This document shows, one piece after another, positions 50,685 through 59,345 of a stretch of DNA of 64,000 nt. Source of the DNA: Nitrospira sp. (GTDB taxonomy: Bacteria; Nitrospirota; Nitrospiria; Nitrospirales; Nitrospiraceae); contig JACOEL010000003.1 in NCBI GenBank assembly GCA_024998625.1, positions 62,001-126,000 of the forward strand, in the 5' to 3' direction. The notes under the pieces were generated by a model that was not told where the DNA came from, did no database searches, and saw nothing but the letters and a program-made list of their open reading frames with translations. The translations under genes were made by a program, and so were the position numbers. Numbering within the stretch: the stretch's first letter is position 1; the number at the start of each line of letters is the position of its first letter.

Positions 50685-52340
50685 CTAACTCATTGGACTC
50701 ACAGCCGTCTTTTCTGTGGTTGCGGTGGTCGACTGAGTCGGCCGGCGCGACCGGAGAATCTCCTCCAGGGTCAGGAGCGCTTCGCGTCCGGAGTTGTTTT
50801 GGATGCCGCGAATGAGATTCGCATCGGCGTAGTGGGCCGTGTCCGGCTTCGGACCGGAGGAGGCCGTTTGAGAAGTGTTCTGAGATAACGATCCGGTCCA
50901 GGATCGAGGATCGCGGCTGCCTTCTTTTCGCTCCCACGCCGCGAGGCAGGCTTTGGCGATGATCTTGTTGAGCGGCGCCGGGTTATAGAGAAGTTTGCGG
51001 ATGCTCGTTGGTGTCAGCATAAGCGGGTTGTACCCTGCCGAGAGGTAGCCTTCTTCCAGCAGCCGGTGCTCCAGGTCCGTATTGGGTTGGATGCCGAGGA
51101 AGAACATCAAGGGGAAGACCCGTTCCTCTCCCAGAATCGACGCGACTTTCTTGTAGGACTCGACGCTCTGGAGCAGGCTCTCTTCCGTCTCCTTCGGGGA
51201 GTTCAGTGAATAGTTGAGGATGACCTTGCCCTTGAAGCCGGCTTCGGCCAGATAGCGGCACCCGTCGTAGAGCCGTTCGAGCTTGAAGCCCATGTGCAAG
51301 TTATTCAACACTTCCTGGGACCCGGAGGTGATGGCGACTTCTAGATCTCCGACACCCGATCGCACCATCAGCTTGGCCAACTCCGGTGTGATCAACGAGG
51401 TGCGGATGTAACCGGACCACTCGATCTCCAGTTTTTCACGCAAAATCCGTTCGAGGATCTCGGTGCATTGCGGATAGGCTTCCTTCCCCGTGATGAACTG
51501 GGCATCGGTAAACCAGAACCGCCTGGCGCCCCATTGGTGATAGTGCTGCGAAATGTCCTTCACGACCATTTCCGGCGGCCGGTACCGCACCCGTTTGCCT
51601 TCGATATAGGGATAGAGACAGAAGGCGCAGTCGTAGGGGCAGCCCCGTTTCGTCTGGACGCCGATAGATTCATCCATATAAGAGGCGTGTTGCGGGAAAA
51701 TGGAGGTGAGATAGGGTAGATCGACGGTCAAGGCATCAAGGAGCGCCGGTGAGCCCTGGTTGCCCTTGCGTGTCTGTTTCCCCTCGCGAATGATATAGCG
51801 TTCGTTTTCCAGCGATTCGCCGTTGACCACCTTCAGAATCGCATCTTCCCCTTCGCCCAGAATGCCGATGGTTCCTTCCGGTAGTTTTTCGATCAGCTGG
51901 TCGGCAAAGGCCGTGAAGGCTCCGCCGCCGATCATGATCTGGCTCTTGGGGAATTCCTTGCGGATCAACCAGGGATAGGACAGGTTCGCGCGAATGTGGC
52001 TGTAGTAGCGATAGAGCTGTTTCAGCCCGGCGAACGACGCAGCCACCCGCTTGATGGGGTTCCCGGCAAAGTAAAAATTGAATGCATGCTCCAGCGAGGC
52101 ATCCCCTTCGTGGGGAGAGAAAATCTGAATGTCCCGCCATGAAAAGCAGACGAGGTCCGGCTTGAACTCAAGCGCGGCATCGCGAATCGCCTGACTGCGC
52201 TGTGACTCGGAAAACAACGACAGGTCGAGAATGCGCTGCCGCACCTCCGGCTTCCGGCGGTGGATAAAGTCGGCCAGATAGGTGACCCCGATCGGGTACA
52301 CCTTCTTGCAGGGGAGAAAAATGTAGAGGATGGAGTTCAT
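50685..52340 (-). CDS. B12-binding-type radical SAM protein
   Basis: The 551-residue product has an N-terminal cobalamin-binding-like fold (about 1-170: ILYIFLPCKKVYPIGVTYLA, KPDLVCFSWRD, MIGGGAFTAF, GILGEGEDAI). A radical SAM core follows with CPYDCAFC (CxxxCxxC, near residue 230). The C-terminal part (about 480-551) is Ser/Thr-rich and probably disordered. It resembles BchE/anaerobic-cyclase and methylthiotransferase relatives in layout, but the substrate is unknown. I chose the ATG at 52340; a TTG three codons upstream is possible. The hairpin repeat at 52348-52430 fills the gap to the methyltransferase gene, so its leader lies within a repeat. Confidence 0.83.
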   Translation of the reverse strand: MNSILYIFLPCKKVYPIGVTYLADFIHRRKPEVRQRILDLSLFSESQRSQAIRDAALEFKPDLVCFSWRDIQIFSPHEGDASLEHAFNFYFAGNPIKRVAASFAGLKQLYRYYSHIRANLSYPWLIRKEFPKSQIMIGGGAFTAFADQLIEKLPEGTIGILGEGEDAILKVVNGESLENERYIIREGKQTRKGNQGSPALLDALTVDLPYLTSIFPQHASYMDESIGVQTKRGCPYDCAFCLYPYIEGKRVRYRPPEMVVKDISQHYHQWGARRFWFTDAQFITGKEAYPQCTEILERILREKLEIEWSGYIRTSLITPELAKLMVRSGVGDLEVAITSGSQEVLNNLHMGFKLERLYDGCRYLAEAGFKGKVILNYSLNSPKETEESLLQSVESYKKVASILGEERVFPLMFFLGIQPNTDLEHRLLEEGYLSAGYNPLMLTPTSIRKLLYNPAPLNKIIAKACLAAWERKEGSRDPRSWTGSLSQNTSQTASSGPKPDTAHYADANLIRGIQNNSGREALLTLEEILRSRRPTQSTTATTEKTAVSPMS

Positions 52341-52347
52341 CTGAGAC

Positions 52348-52430
52348 AAGAGCTTATAGCCTATGGCAAATAGCTGATCGCGAACAATAGCGGGTTAGTC
52401 TGAACCATACGCCATTAGCCATTAGCTCTT
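52348..52430. repeat. hairpin repeat between two genes
   Basis: The left arm (52348-52375, AGAGCTTATAGCCTATGGC) and right arm (52402-52430, CATACGCCATTAGCCATTAG) are imperfect inverted copies. The words CATACGCCAT and GCTTATAGC also occur in the repeats at 4851-5000 and 62964-63093. It fills the whole intergenic space between ubiE and the radical SAM gene. Confidence 0.65.
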
Positions 52431-53207
52431 CTATTTGGTTGCGATGTGGATTGCGACAATGCCCCCGGTGAGGTTCCGGTACTCCACCTGGCTGAATCCG
52501 GCTTCGCGCAACAGGGTGGTCAACCGCTCCTGATCGGGAAACGTGCGGATCGACGCCGGGAGGTATTCGTAGACCCCTGTCCGATCTCGCGCGACCTTGG
52601 TGCCGATCCAGGGCAGCAGTCGAAACGAATACCAATCATAGAGGGCCCGAAGCCAGGCATAGGGTGGATGCGAGAATTCCAAGCAGATGAAGCGTCCGCC
52701 TGGTCGCAATACCCGACGGATTTCTGTGAACGCCTGCATCAGGTTGCCCACATTGCGCATGCAGAATCCGGTGGTCACGGCGTGGAAGGTCTCGTCGGGG
52801 AAGCCCAACTGCTCGGCATTGGCCTGTAGGCAGGTAATCCGGTTGCGGAGCCCGCGCCCGATCACTTTCCTCAGCCCTTCCGCCAACATCGCATGGTTCA
52901 AGTCGGAGGCGATGACATGGCCCTGCTCGCCCATTTTGGGTTCAATCAAGAGGGCGAGATCCGCCGTTCCGGCACCGATGTCCAACGCGCGCCCGTTCGT
53001 CACGGTGGGCACGTAGGAGGCTGTGAGGCGTTTCCAATGGTGATGGAGGCCGAAACTCAGCAGCGTATTATTGAGATCGTAGACGCCCGCGATCGCGGTG
53101 AACATCCGTTGGACGGCTTGCTCACGCGCTTGCCCGGACCACGTTGAGACGGCCTTTGCCGCCCCTTCCGGCTGATCATGTATGGAAGATCGTTCCGCCC
53201 GCACCAT
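52431..53207 (-). CDS. ubiE: UbiE/MenG-type quinone C-methyltransferase
   Basis: The 258-residue product methylates the ring of demethylmenaquinone or a ubiquinone precursor using S-adenosylmethionine. Motif I is ALDIGAGTADLALLI. The family blocks include FTAIAGVYDLNNTLLSFG near the start, NAEQLGFPDETFHAVTTGFC, the LEFSHPP motif and a C-terminal GGIVAIHIATK. The ATG at 53207 is chosen; the frame is open to 53243. Whether the organism's quinone is mena- or ubiquinone cannot be told from this gene alone, and Nitrospirota usually carry menaquinone. Neighbouring genes on the same strand are the radical SAM protein and the ODP-type protein. Confidence 0.9.
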   Translation of the reverse strand: MVRAERSSIHDQPEGAAKAVSTWSGQAREQAVQRMFTAIAGVYDLNNTLLSFGLHHHWKRLTASYVPTVTNGRALDIGAGTADLALLIEPKMGEQGHVIASDLNHAMLAEGLRKVIGRGLRNRITCLQANAEQLGFPDETFHAVTTGFCMRNVGNLMQAFTEIRRVLRPGGRFICLEFSHPPYAWLRALYDWYSFRLLPWIGTKVARDRTGVYEYLPASIRTFPDQERLTTLLREAGFSQVEYRNLTGGIVAIHIATK

Positions 53208-53303
53208 GGGAGGGTGGTAGCACCCGCTTTTGCCTGTTGTCAAGGTCGCGGTGCCGGTGGGACGGATGTGATGGGAACGACTCGCTCGGTGCGCGAGTGG
53301 CGA

Positions 53304-54083
53304 TCAGGCCGCCGCGCGTGTGTCGGTCTTGGCCGCGCTGTCCTTCCACTGACCCACTTCCAGGCTGTCCAGCCAGTCCAGCAGTTTGCCGACCATCTCG
53401 CCTTCGAAGATCGAGCCGTGCTGCGGGCAGATCATACGGGGCTTGATGGCGCGGACCCGTTGTGTCCACCCGCGCAGGGCGACGGTGGACGGCATCCAAC
53501 GCAGGTGAAACCCTCGCATATATTGGATGTGCTGCTCGAAATCGGTGACGACCAGACTGGCATGGTGATCCGGGACCAGGGCGCCGCCGATGTCACCCGA
53601 AAAGAGAATGCCAGCGGTCGGATCGTAGAGAGAAAAATTGCCGGAGGAATGACAGTAATGGGCCGGAACGGCTTCAACCTCAGGTCCTTCGTCGTCGATC
53701 CTGATACGCATCCCCTGGTCCGGAATGGGGTTCAACGTAATCACCGCGCCGGTACTGAAATGGCTGACGAAGCCCGTCCAGAGCCAGGAACAATAGGTTT
53801 TGATCGCAGGGTTCAGGTCGAGCCACATGGCGAGTGACGAGCAGATGTCCGGATCCTGGTGACTGGCGAAGATGACGCGGATGTCCTGCATGCGTACATA
53901 CTTGGCGAGTTCCGACAGAACCTGCGGGAAGATTTGAATGCCTCCCGGGTCCAGCAACATGGCATGGCCTCGATGGATGATCACGTACTCATTCGTGTCG
54001 ATGACGTGGCTGTCCTTCCCGGGGTCCCGGCCGATGACGATCCACTGGTGGCCGTCCTGGTTGTACAAGACTTTACTTTGCAT
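53304..54083 (-). CDS. ODP-type metallo-beta-lactamase-fold di-iron protein
   Basis: The 259-residue product has the di-metal ligands of the oxygen-binding di-iron (ODP, flavodiiron-like) group: SHQDPD (HxDxD), HYCHSSGNF (His), LFSGDIGG (Asp) and CPQHGSIF (His). The fold pattern is TNEYVIIHRGHAMLLDPGG at the start and AVPAHYCHS in the middle. No flavodoxin domain is attached, so it is not a full flavodiiron reductase. ODP proteins can act as oxygen or redox sensors for chemoreceptors. Its start overlaps the end of the helical protein gene upstream by 11 bases, which strongly links the two. Confidence 0.82.
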   Translation of the reverse strand: MQSKVLYNQDGHQWIVIGRDPGKDSHVIDTNEYVIIHRGHAMLLDPGGIQIFPQVLSELAKYVRMQDIRVIFASHQDPDICSSLAMWLDLNPAIKTYCSWLWTGFVSHFSTGAVITLNPIPDQGMRIRIDDEGPEVEAVPAHYCHSSGNFSLYDPTAGILFSGDIGGALVPDHHASLVVTDFEQHIQYMRGFHLRWMPSTVALRGWTQRVRAIKPRMICPQHGSIFEGEMVGKLLDWLDSLEVGQWKDSAAKTDTRAAA

Positions 54084-54864
54084 ACGTGTGCCCTTTCAGC
54101 AGCAGTTCTAAGAGCTCTTGCCCGTGCTCAATGGCCTCTTTCATGGCGCGGGTCTTTGCATCCAGATCATCGACGACATGGGTGATTTCCGTCGCCAAGT
54201 TCTTGAAGTTGCCTTCTGCCTCGGCTAATCCGGCCGCTTCCGAGGCGATACAGAAGGCCATGTAGCGCGCGGTGAGGCCGATCGTTTTCAGGCCGACCAG
54301 GGCCTGCTGGGTTTCCCCCAGGCAGCGCAGCGCCTCTTTCAGCCGTTCATGCAATTCGACGAGGTTGGTCTGGCACAGGTGGATGATATAGGCGCGATTG
54401 TCACGCTCGAGTGCTCCCGCGTCCGAAAACGCCGGATGGTGCATCAATTGGGTCACATCGGCCGCTGTGGTAAAGCGGAGGTGAGACAGAGTCTCCAGAC
54501 GCTTCGAAGCGGAGCCCTGTTCCGCATGCGCCATCGCCGAGAGCAGGCTGGCGATGAGCTGGTGATAGCGCCAGACAATGTTTGAACTGTGGGCCGTGAC
54601 ACGAGCGAGCCCCGCGCAGAGGTGCTCGAGCGCCTCCACCTCAGGCCGGATTTCCTTGGGGGTATTGTTCAGAATTTCAACGAGCGCCAGCATGGGCCGG
54701 CCCTTCCCTCCTGCGATTTTGGCTGCCTGCACGACGCCGTTATTCGCCAGAATTTGCATGGAGAGCGACAGCTGTTGGAGAGAGCGCCCGACGTTGAGGA
54801 TATCGACGCAGATGCCGAAGAGCTGATTGATATTACGCTTAAAGAGGCTCAGGACGTCATGCAT
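54073..54864 (-). CDS. all-helical cytoplasmic protein coupled to the ODP gene
   Basis: I do not recognise this 263-residue protein as a characterised family. It is predicted almost wholly alpha-helical with heptad-like stretches (VEALEHLCAGLARVTAHSSN, ITHVVDDLDAKTRAMKEAIE), and has no membrane segment or signal peptide. The pattern resembles the cytoplasmic signalling bundle of methyl-accepting proteins, without the conserved hairpin tip. The 11-base overlap with the ODP gene implies that the two products work together, perhaps as a soluble oxygen or redox sensor and its transducer. It is divergently placed to uvrA, with about 200 bases between. Confidence 0.7.
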   Translation of the reverse strand: MHDVLSLFKRNINQLFGICVDILNVGRSLQQLSLSMQILANNGVVQAAKIAGGKGRPMLALVEILNNTPKEIRPEVEALEHLCAGLARVTAHSSNIVWRYHQLIASLLSAMAHAEQGSASKRLETLSHLRFTTAADVTQLMHHPAFSDAGALERDNRAYIIHLCQTNLVELHERLKEALRCLGETQQALVGLKTIGLTARYMAFCIASEAAGLAEAEGNFKNLATEITHVVDDLDAKTRAMKEAIEHGQELLELLLKGHTYAK

Positions 54865-55052
54865 AGTGGTCGAGCTGATGGTGGGTTGGCCTGTTCAAGG
54901 TTCGGGGCCCTTTGTGATGCTCTATCGGCACATTCGGGAAAAACTCAAGTCGTAGCTCGACTGAGTTCGCCCTGGCCTGCGTCGGAATTTTGACGCCGGC
55001 CGGGGCCTCCGTCAGCACGCCGTCATCGGGTGCCGAGACTCGCGCGACGGCG

Positions 55053-55061
55053 TGCTATAAT
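55053..55061 (+). promoter_or_regulatory. extended -10 promoter of uvrA, nearly leaderless
   Basis: TGCTATAAT is a perfect extended -10 (TGnTATAAT, consensus hexamer 55056-55061). The ATG of uvrA is at 55071, so the expected leader is only a few bases. No good -35 is present, as is common with extended -10 sites. The same layout is seen before ftsK. Confidence 0.6.
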
Positions 55062-55070
55062 CCCCCGCTT

Positions 55071-57578
55071 ATGAGCAATTCGATCATTATCAAAGGGGCG
55101 CGTGAGCACAATCTGAAGAACCTTGATGTCGAGATTCCGCGGGATAAGCTGGTCGTCATGACCGGCTTGAGCGGGTCGGGGAAGTCCTCCCTGGCGTTCG
55201 ACACGATCTACGCGGAAGGCCAGCGGCGGTACGTCGAATCCCTCTCCGCCTATGCCCGACAGTTTCTCGAACAGATGGGCAAGCCCGACGTGGACTCCAT
55301 CGAGGGCCTCTCGCCGGCCATTTCCATCGAACAAAAGAGCACCAGCCACAATCCCCGTTCAACCGTGGGGACTGTTACGGAAATCTACGACTATCTGCGG
55401 CTTCTCTATGCCCGTGTCGGCCATCCCTACTGTTTTCAGTGCGGGCAGGAAATCACGGCACAGACCGTCCAGCAGATGGTGGATGCGATCTGTGAATTGC
55501 CGGAAGGGACGAAATTCCAGATTCTCTCGCCTATCGTGCGCGGGCGGAAGGGTGAATACCGGAAAGAATTGCTGGAAATGCGGAAGGCCGGCTATGTGCG
55601 GGCCCGCATCAACGGGGAGATCGTCGATCTTGGCGAGGACATCACGCTCGATAAGCAGAAGAAACACACTATCGAGATCGTCGTGGACCGTCTAGTCATG
55701 AAGCCGGGTGACGCGTTGATGCGGCGGGTGGCGGACTCCGTCGAAACCTCCATGAAGCTGGCCGGAGGCTTGGTCGGCGTCCTGTCCGAGACCGGCAAAG
55801 TGCATCTGTATAGCGAAAAGCTGGCCTGTATTAAATGTGGCGTGAGTTATCCGGAGATCACGCCGCGCATCTTCTCGTTCAATAGCCCGCATGGAGCCTG
55901 TCCGGCCTGCGACGGAATCGGGTATGCCATGACGCCGGGCGCGTCCGAAGAAGAGGACTTTACGTTGCTGGAACGGTGCGAAACCTGCGACGGGGCGCGG
56001 CTCAAGCCGGAAAGTCTGGCGGTGAAGATCGCCAAGAAATCGATTGCCGAAGTCACGATGTTATCGGTGCGGGCGGCGGCGGATTTTTTCACGTCCCTCA
56101 AGTTCACCGAACGCGAACTCGTCATCGCCCATCGCATCCTGAAGGAAATTCGCGAGCGTCTGGGATTTCTCGTCAATGTCGGCTTGGATTACCTGACGCT
56201 GGATCGTCCCGCGGCCACGCTTTCAGGCGGCGAAGGTCAGCGCATTCGTCTCGCCACCCAAATCGGGTCCGGCCTGGTCGGTGTCTTGTACATTCTGGAC
56301 GAGCCGTCGATCGGCCTCCATCAGCGGGACAATCGCCGCCTGCTGCAGACCCTGCTTCGCCTCCGCGATCTCGGCAATACGGTCATCGTCGTCGAGCATG
56401 ACGCGGAGACGATGGAAGCGGCCGATTACATCCTCGACCTGGGGCCGGGCGCCGGCACGCATGGCGGCCGAATCATCGCTCAGGGCACGCCCAAGCAGGT
56501 GATGGCGAATCCCGACTCCCTCACCGGGATGTATTTGCGCGGCGAGCAGATGGTCTCACTCCCGCCTCGCACCCGGAAGCCCAAGGGTGTTGTGACCGTC
56601 GTGGGGGCGAGGAAACACAATCTCAAGGGCGTCACCGTCAACATTCCCCTGGGCCTGTTGACCTGCGTGACCGGCGTGTCGGGATCAGGCAAGAGCACCC
56701 TCGTGCTCGAAGTGCTGTTCCATTCGCTGTCGCAGTTGCTCTATCACAAGAAACCGAAAATCGATGGTTGCAAGGAACTCAAAGGTGTCGATGCGCTGGA
56801 CAAAATCATCGACATCGACCAATCGCCGATCGGCCGCACGCCGCGATCCAATCCGGCGACCTACACCGGCCTCTTTACCTTCATCCGCGATCTATTCTCC
56901 AACCTGCCGGAGTCCCGCGTGCGCGGGTACAAGCCGGGCCGCTACAGCTTCAATGTGAAGGGCGGACGTTGTGAAGCCTGTCAGGGCGACGGCCTCATCA
57001 AGATCGAAATGCATTTCCTGCCCGACGTCTACGTCACCTGCGAGGTCTGCAAGGGGCAGCGTTACAACCGCGAGACCCTGGAGATTCAATATAAGGGCCG
57101 CAGCATCGCCGACATCCTGAACATGACGGTGGACGACGCCTTGGAGTTCTTCGAGAACATTCCCTACATCAAGACGAAATTGCAGACGTTGCACGACGTG
57201 GGCCTGCATTATGTCAAGCTCGGGCAATCGGCCACGACCCTGTCGGGCGGCGAGGCCCAGCGCGTGAAGCTTTCGCGCGAGCTCTCCAAACGTCCCACCG
57301 GCCGCACCATGTACATTCTGGACGAGCCCACCACCGGCCTCCACTTCGCCGACATTCAGCGATTGCTGGATGTGCTCAACCGTCTCGTCGAGACCGGCAA
57401 CACCGTCCTCGTGATCGAACATAATCTCGACATGATCCGCAACGCCGATTGGATCATCGACCTAGGACCGGAAGGCGGCGACCGGGGCGGCGAAATCGTG
57501 GCCGAAGGCTCGCCGAAAGAAATCGCCAAAGTGAAGCGGTCGTACACGGGGCAGGTGTTAAGAGAGGCGGGGGTGTAG
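55071..57578 (+). CDS. uvrA: excinuclease ABC subunit UvrA, lacking most of the insertion domain
   Basis: UvrA is the damage-sensing ATPase of nucleotide excision repair. This one is 835 residues, about 100 shorter than usual. ATPase I has Walker [10 protein letters not shown] (32-40) and [14 protein letters not shown]; ATPase II has GVSGSGKST and [14 protein letters not shown]. The UvrB-binding region is present ([15 protein letters not shown] to about residue 235), as are both zinc modules (CIKC/CPAC; CEAC/CEVC). Only 18 residues separate CDGIG (about 281) from CETCDG (about 303), where E. coli-type UvrA has over 100. The DNA is continuous there, so the insertion domain is absent rather than frameshifted. 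I chose the ATG at 55071, close behind the extended -10; an upstream frame to 54990 is spurious. Confidence 0.94.
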   Translation: MSNSIIIKGAREHNLKNLDVEIPRDKLVVMTGLSGSGKSSLAFDTIYAEGQRRYVESLSAYARQFLEQMGKPDVDSIEGLSPAISIEQKSTSHNPRSTVGTVTEIYDYLRLLYARVGHPYCFQCGQEITAQTVQQMVDAICELPEGTKFQILSPIVRGRKGEYRKELLEMRKAGYVRARINGEIVDLGEDITLDKQKKHTIEIVVDRLVMKPGDALMRRVADSVETSMKLAGGLVGVLSETGKVHLYSEKLACIKCGVSYPEITPRIFSFNSPHGACPACDGIGYAMTPGASEEEDFTLLERCETCDGARLKPESLAVKIAKKSIAEVTMLSVRAAADFFTSLKFTERELVIAHRILKEIRERLGFLVNVGLDYLTLDRPAATLSGGEGQRIRLATQIGSGLVGVLYILDEPSIGLHQRDNRRLLQTLLRLRDLGNTVIVVEHDAETMEAADYILDLGPGAGTHGGRIIAQGTPKQVMANPDSLTGMYLRGEQMVSLPPRTRKPKGVVTVVGARKHNLKGVTVNIPLGLLTCVTGVSGSGKSTLVLEVLFHSLSQLLYHKKPKIDGCKELKGVDALDKIIDIDQSPIGRTPRSNPATYTGLFTFIRDLFSNLPESRVRGYKPGRYSFNVKGGRCEACQGDGLIKIEMHFLPDVYVTCEVCKGQRYNRETLEIQYKGRSIADILNMTVDDALEFFENIPYIKTKLQTLHDVGLHYVKLGQSATTLSGGEAQRVKLSRELSKRPTGRTMYILDEPTTGLHFADIQRLLDVLNRLVETGNTVLVIEHNLDMIRNADWIIDLGPEGGDRGGEIVAEGSPKEIAKVKRSYTGQVLREAGV

Positions 57579-57605
57579 GCGTCAATCGTCAAGCGTCAGT
57601 CGTTT
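57579..57605. repeat. left flanking repeat of the four-helix-bundle gene
   Basis: This is a run of related words, GCGTCAATCGTCAAGCGTCA then GTCGTTT. GCGTCAATCGT is inverted in the right-hand copy at 58009-58041. It begins at the uvrA stop. Confidence 0.65.
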
Positions 57606-57619
57606 AAACGAGGAGCCGA

Positions 57620-58024
57620 ATGGGGAAAATCACGTCCTTTGAGGATTTGGACGTTTGGAAAGTGGGCAGGAAAATTCGAAAGGACCTGTATGCGCTCACC
57701 GCTTCTTTTCCCAAAGAAGAGCACTATTGCCTTGTTCAGCAGATTCGGACGGCGGCCATCTCCCTAACCGCTAACATAGCTGAGGGTTATGGACGATTTC
57801 ACTATAAGGAGAACGTTCAATTTTGCCGTATCGCTCGAGGATCAGCATATGAACTGATGGATCATCTTGTGAGCTCTCAGGATCAGGGGTATATCGACGA
57901 GCGACAATTTGATGATGTTCGTTCGCAGCTTCATCGTTTTGTGCAACTCATCAATGGGTATATCCGCAGCATTGGCCAGGTCAGCATGAAAATGAAGTCT
58001 TCCTCTGGAACGATTGACGCGTGA
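57620..58024 (+). CDS. four-helix-bundle protein (23S rRNA IVS-type)
   Basis: The 134-residue product has the signature of the four-helix-bundle/S23 family known from intervening sequences in 23S rRNA and related to DGR accessory protein Avd: FEDLDVWKVGRKIRKDLY at the start, then LVQQIRTAAISLTANIAEGY and GSAYELMDHL. It is not inside an rRNA gene here. AGGAG lies 5 bases before the ATG. The last codons (GTIDA) and stop fall inside the right-hand repeat. The gene and its flanking inverted repeats form a 463-base unit (57579-58041). No reverse transcriptase or transposase is near, so it looks like a solitary unit; its role is unknown. Confidence 0.88.
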   Translation: MGKITSFEDLDVWKVGRKIRKDLYALTASFPKEEHYCLVQQIRTAAISLTANIAEGYGRFHYKENVQFCRIARGSAYELMDHLVSSQDQGYIDERQFDDVRSQLHRFVQLINGYIRSIGQVSMKMKSSSGTIDA

Positions 58025-58041
58025 CGTATGGCGGTTGACGA
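58009..58041. repeat. right flanking repeat of the four-helix-bundle gene
   Basis: The sequence (beginning AACGATTGACGCGTGACG) is an inverted relative of the left copy. ACGATTGACGC pairs with GCGTCAATCGT over 11 bases. It overlaps the gene's stop codon and also contains ATGGCGG, as in the other hairpin repeats. Confidence 0.65.
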
Positions 58042-58080
58042 GGATATGTAGGAGCCATCGCCTGTACTGAGGGGAACTGA

Positions 58081-58410
58081 ATGCACACCATCCTGCTACT
58101 CACCGTCTCCAACATTTTCATGACGTTCGCCTGGTACGGGCATCTCAAGTACAAAGAGTCGCCCTTGTGGGTCGCAATCCTGGTGAGTTGGGGGATTGCG
58201 TTCGTGGAGTACTGTTTTCAGGTGCCGGCGAATAGGATTGGCCACTATGAATTCACGGCGGCGCAGTTGAAGACGATTCAGGAGGTCCTCACCCTGATCG
58301 TGTTCTGCGTCTTCTCAGTCCTCTATCTCAAGGAAGAGCTGAAATGGAATTATCTGGTCGGGTTCGGAATGATGATCGGTGCCGTGTTCTTTGTCTTTAA
58401 GGAGTGGTGA
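58081..58410 (+). CDS. DUF486 family membrane protein
   Basis: The 109-residue integral membrane protein has four predicted helices: TILLLTVSNIFMTFAWYGHL, LWVAILVSWGIAFVEYCF, LTLIVFCVFSVLYL and YLVGFGMMIGAVFFVF. Family-wide blocks are TFAWYGHLK, QVPANRIG and AAQLKTIQEV, matching DUF486, a small relative of the drug/metabolite transporter superfamily. No substrate is known for DUF486. GAGGGGAA precedes the ATG at a suitable distance. It stands alone between the repeat-flanked gene and a 240-base gap, and probably has its own promoter. Confidence 0.9.
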   Translation: MHTILLLTVSNIFMTFAWYGHLKYKESPLWVAILVSWGIAFVEYCFQVPANRIGHYEFTAAQLKTIQEVLTLIVFCVFSVLYLKEELKWNYLVGFGMMIGAVFFVFKEW

Positions 58411-58650
58411 GCGCGCACCGCAGCCCTTTCCAATCGTTCTCCCCTCACACCCTCCGTTGCAATCCTGTGAGATTGGCCTTCGATAGCGCCCCGTGGAATT
58501 ACGTCTCCATACCTTGCCGCTGCTAGCGCCTTTCTTCCCCCTCCCAAGGGTAATGACTAGGGGCTCCCTGAATGTTTATCGGTTACAACGTGAGCAGAAG
58601 GCTGGGCCGAAAAGTTATCTAACGCTGACAGCCCCGAGAAGGAGGCATGT

Positions 58651-59079
58651 ATGAAGACGTCACCATCCATGAAAAACCTCGGATTGGGCGTGTGTGTTGT
58701 GGCTGCCGGTTTCACGCTTGGGGGCTGTAACACCACAAAAGCCACGGTCGACACGACCGTCAATTTCTTCTCCAGTACGAGCCCCAGTGGGCTCTTTTCA
58801 GCGGACGGGATGGTGCTGAAAGAGCAGAAGATCAATCTCTTTGCAGGGGTGGCGTACGAGAACCTGCGTCAGGAGGCTGCGGCCGGCGGGGGCCAATATG
58901 TGAGTGCGTTGGCCTCGTTGTACGAAATTCCAGCCGGCAAACAGGAGGATTTTGGCCTGGTGCTGCAGCGCAAACACGCCGACTTATTTGCGGCGGGCCT
59001 GGAAGACGATCGCACGGTGCACCTGAAGATGGTCAGCGCGCTGAATCGCGAGCTGGTGGCAGCGTCGCTACTACCATAA
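58651..59079 (+). CDS. small probable lipoprotein of unknown function
   Basis: The 142-residue product has a signal segment (LGLGVCVVAAGFTLGGC) ending in a lipobox-like LGGC, so it is probably lipid-anchored. The mature part has a Thr/Ser-rich start and a helical C-terminal region (NLRQEAAAGGGQYVSALASL). That pattern reminds me of the DUF3015-like exported proteins, but this is a weak match. GGAGG lies 5 bases before the ATG. It is followed after 24 bases by a 30-residue membrane peptide gene with its own strong ribosome binding site, so they are likely co-expressed. Confidence 0.75.
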   Translation: MKTSPSMKNLGLGVCVVAAGFTLGGCNTTKATVDTTVNFFSSTSPSGLFSADGMVLKEQKINLFAGVAYENLRQEAAAGGGQYVSALASLYEIPAGKQEDFGLVLQRKHADLFAAGLEDDRTVHLKMVSALNRELVAASLLP

Positions 59080-59103
59080 TCTTCGGTTAGTCAGGAGGAC
59101 TGC

Positions 59104-59196
59104 ATGGGAACGATGGGGAAAGGATTCATCCTCTGGTTGCTCGGTGTCCCGGCAAGCCTGCTGGTCTTGCTGTGGTTTCTGGGCATTCTCAAGTAA
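59104..59196 (+). CDS. 30-residue hydrophobic membrane peptide
   Basis: GGAGG sits 4 bases before the ATG. The product is essentially one transmembrane helix (GFILWLLGVPASLLVLLWFL) with a lysine at each end. Short peptides of this GKGFxLWLLGVPxxxLLxW type are common in Gram-negative genomes and not characterised. It follows the lipoprotein gene after 24 bases. Confidence 0.65.
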   Translation: MGTMGKGFILWLLGVPASLLVLLWFLGILK

Positions 59197-59345
59197 CCCG
59201 ACTATGCAGGGGCGCTTTCAGAAGGACAGGTTGTCTGCGCCTGAGGAATCAGTGCGACATTCCTAGTGCTACTCATGCTGACGGCAGAGCAGGGGGATCC
59301 AATCTCTTCTGTCTGGTCCGCTTGCATGGCAGAGGGCCTGGTCTT

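Noticed and set aside
54990-55070. Upstream start for uvrA
   Set aside because: The extension contains the extended -10 promoter and encodes no UvrA sequence; the family start fits [15 protein letters not shown].
57620-58024. Four-helix-bundle gene as part of a diversity-generating retroelement
   Set aside because: No reverse transcriptase and no template/variable repeat pair were seen nearby, so the Avd resemblance alone is not enough.
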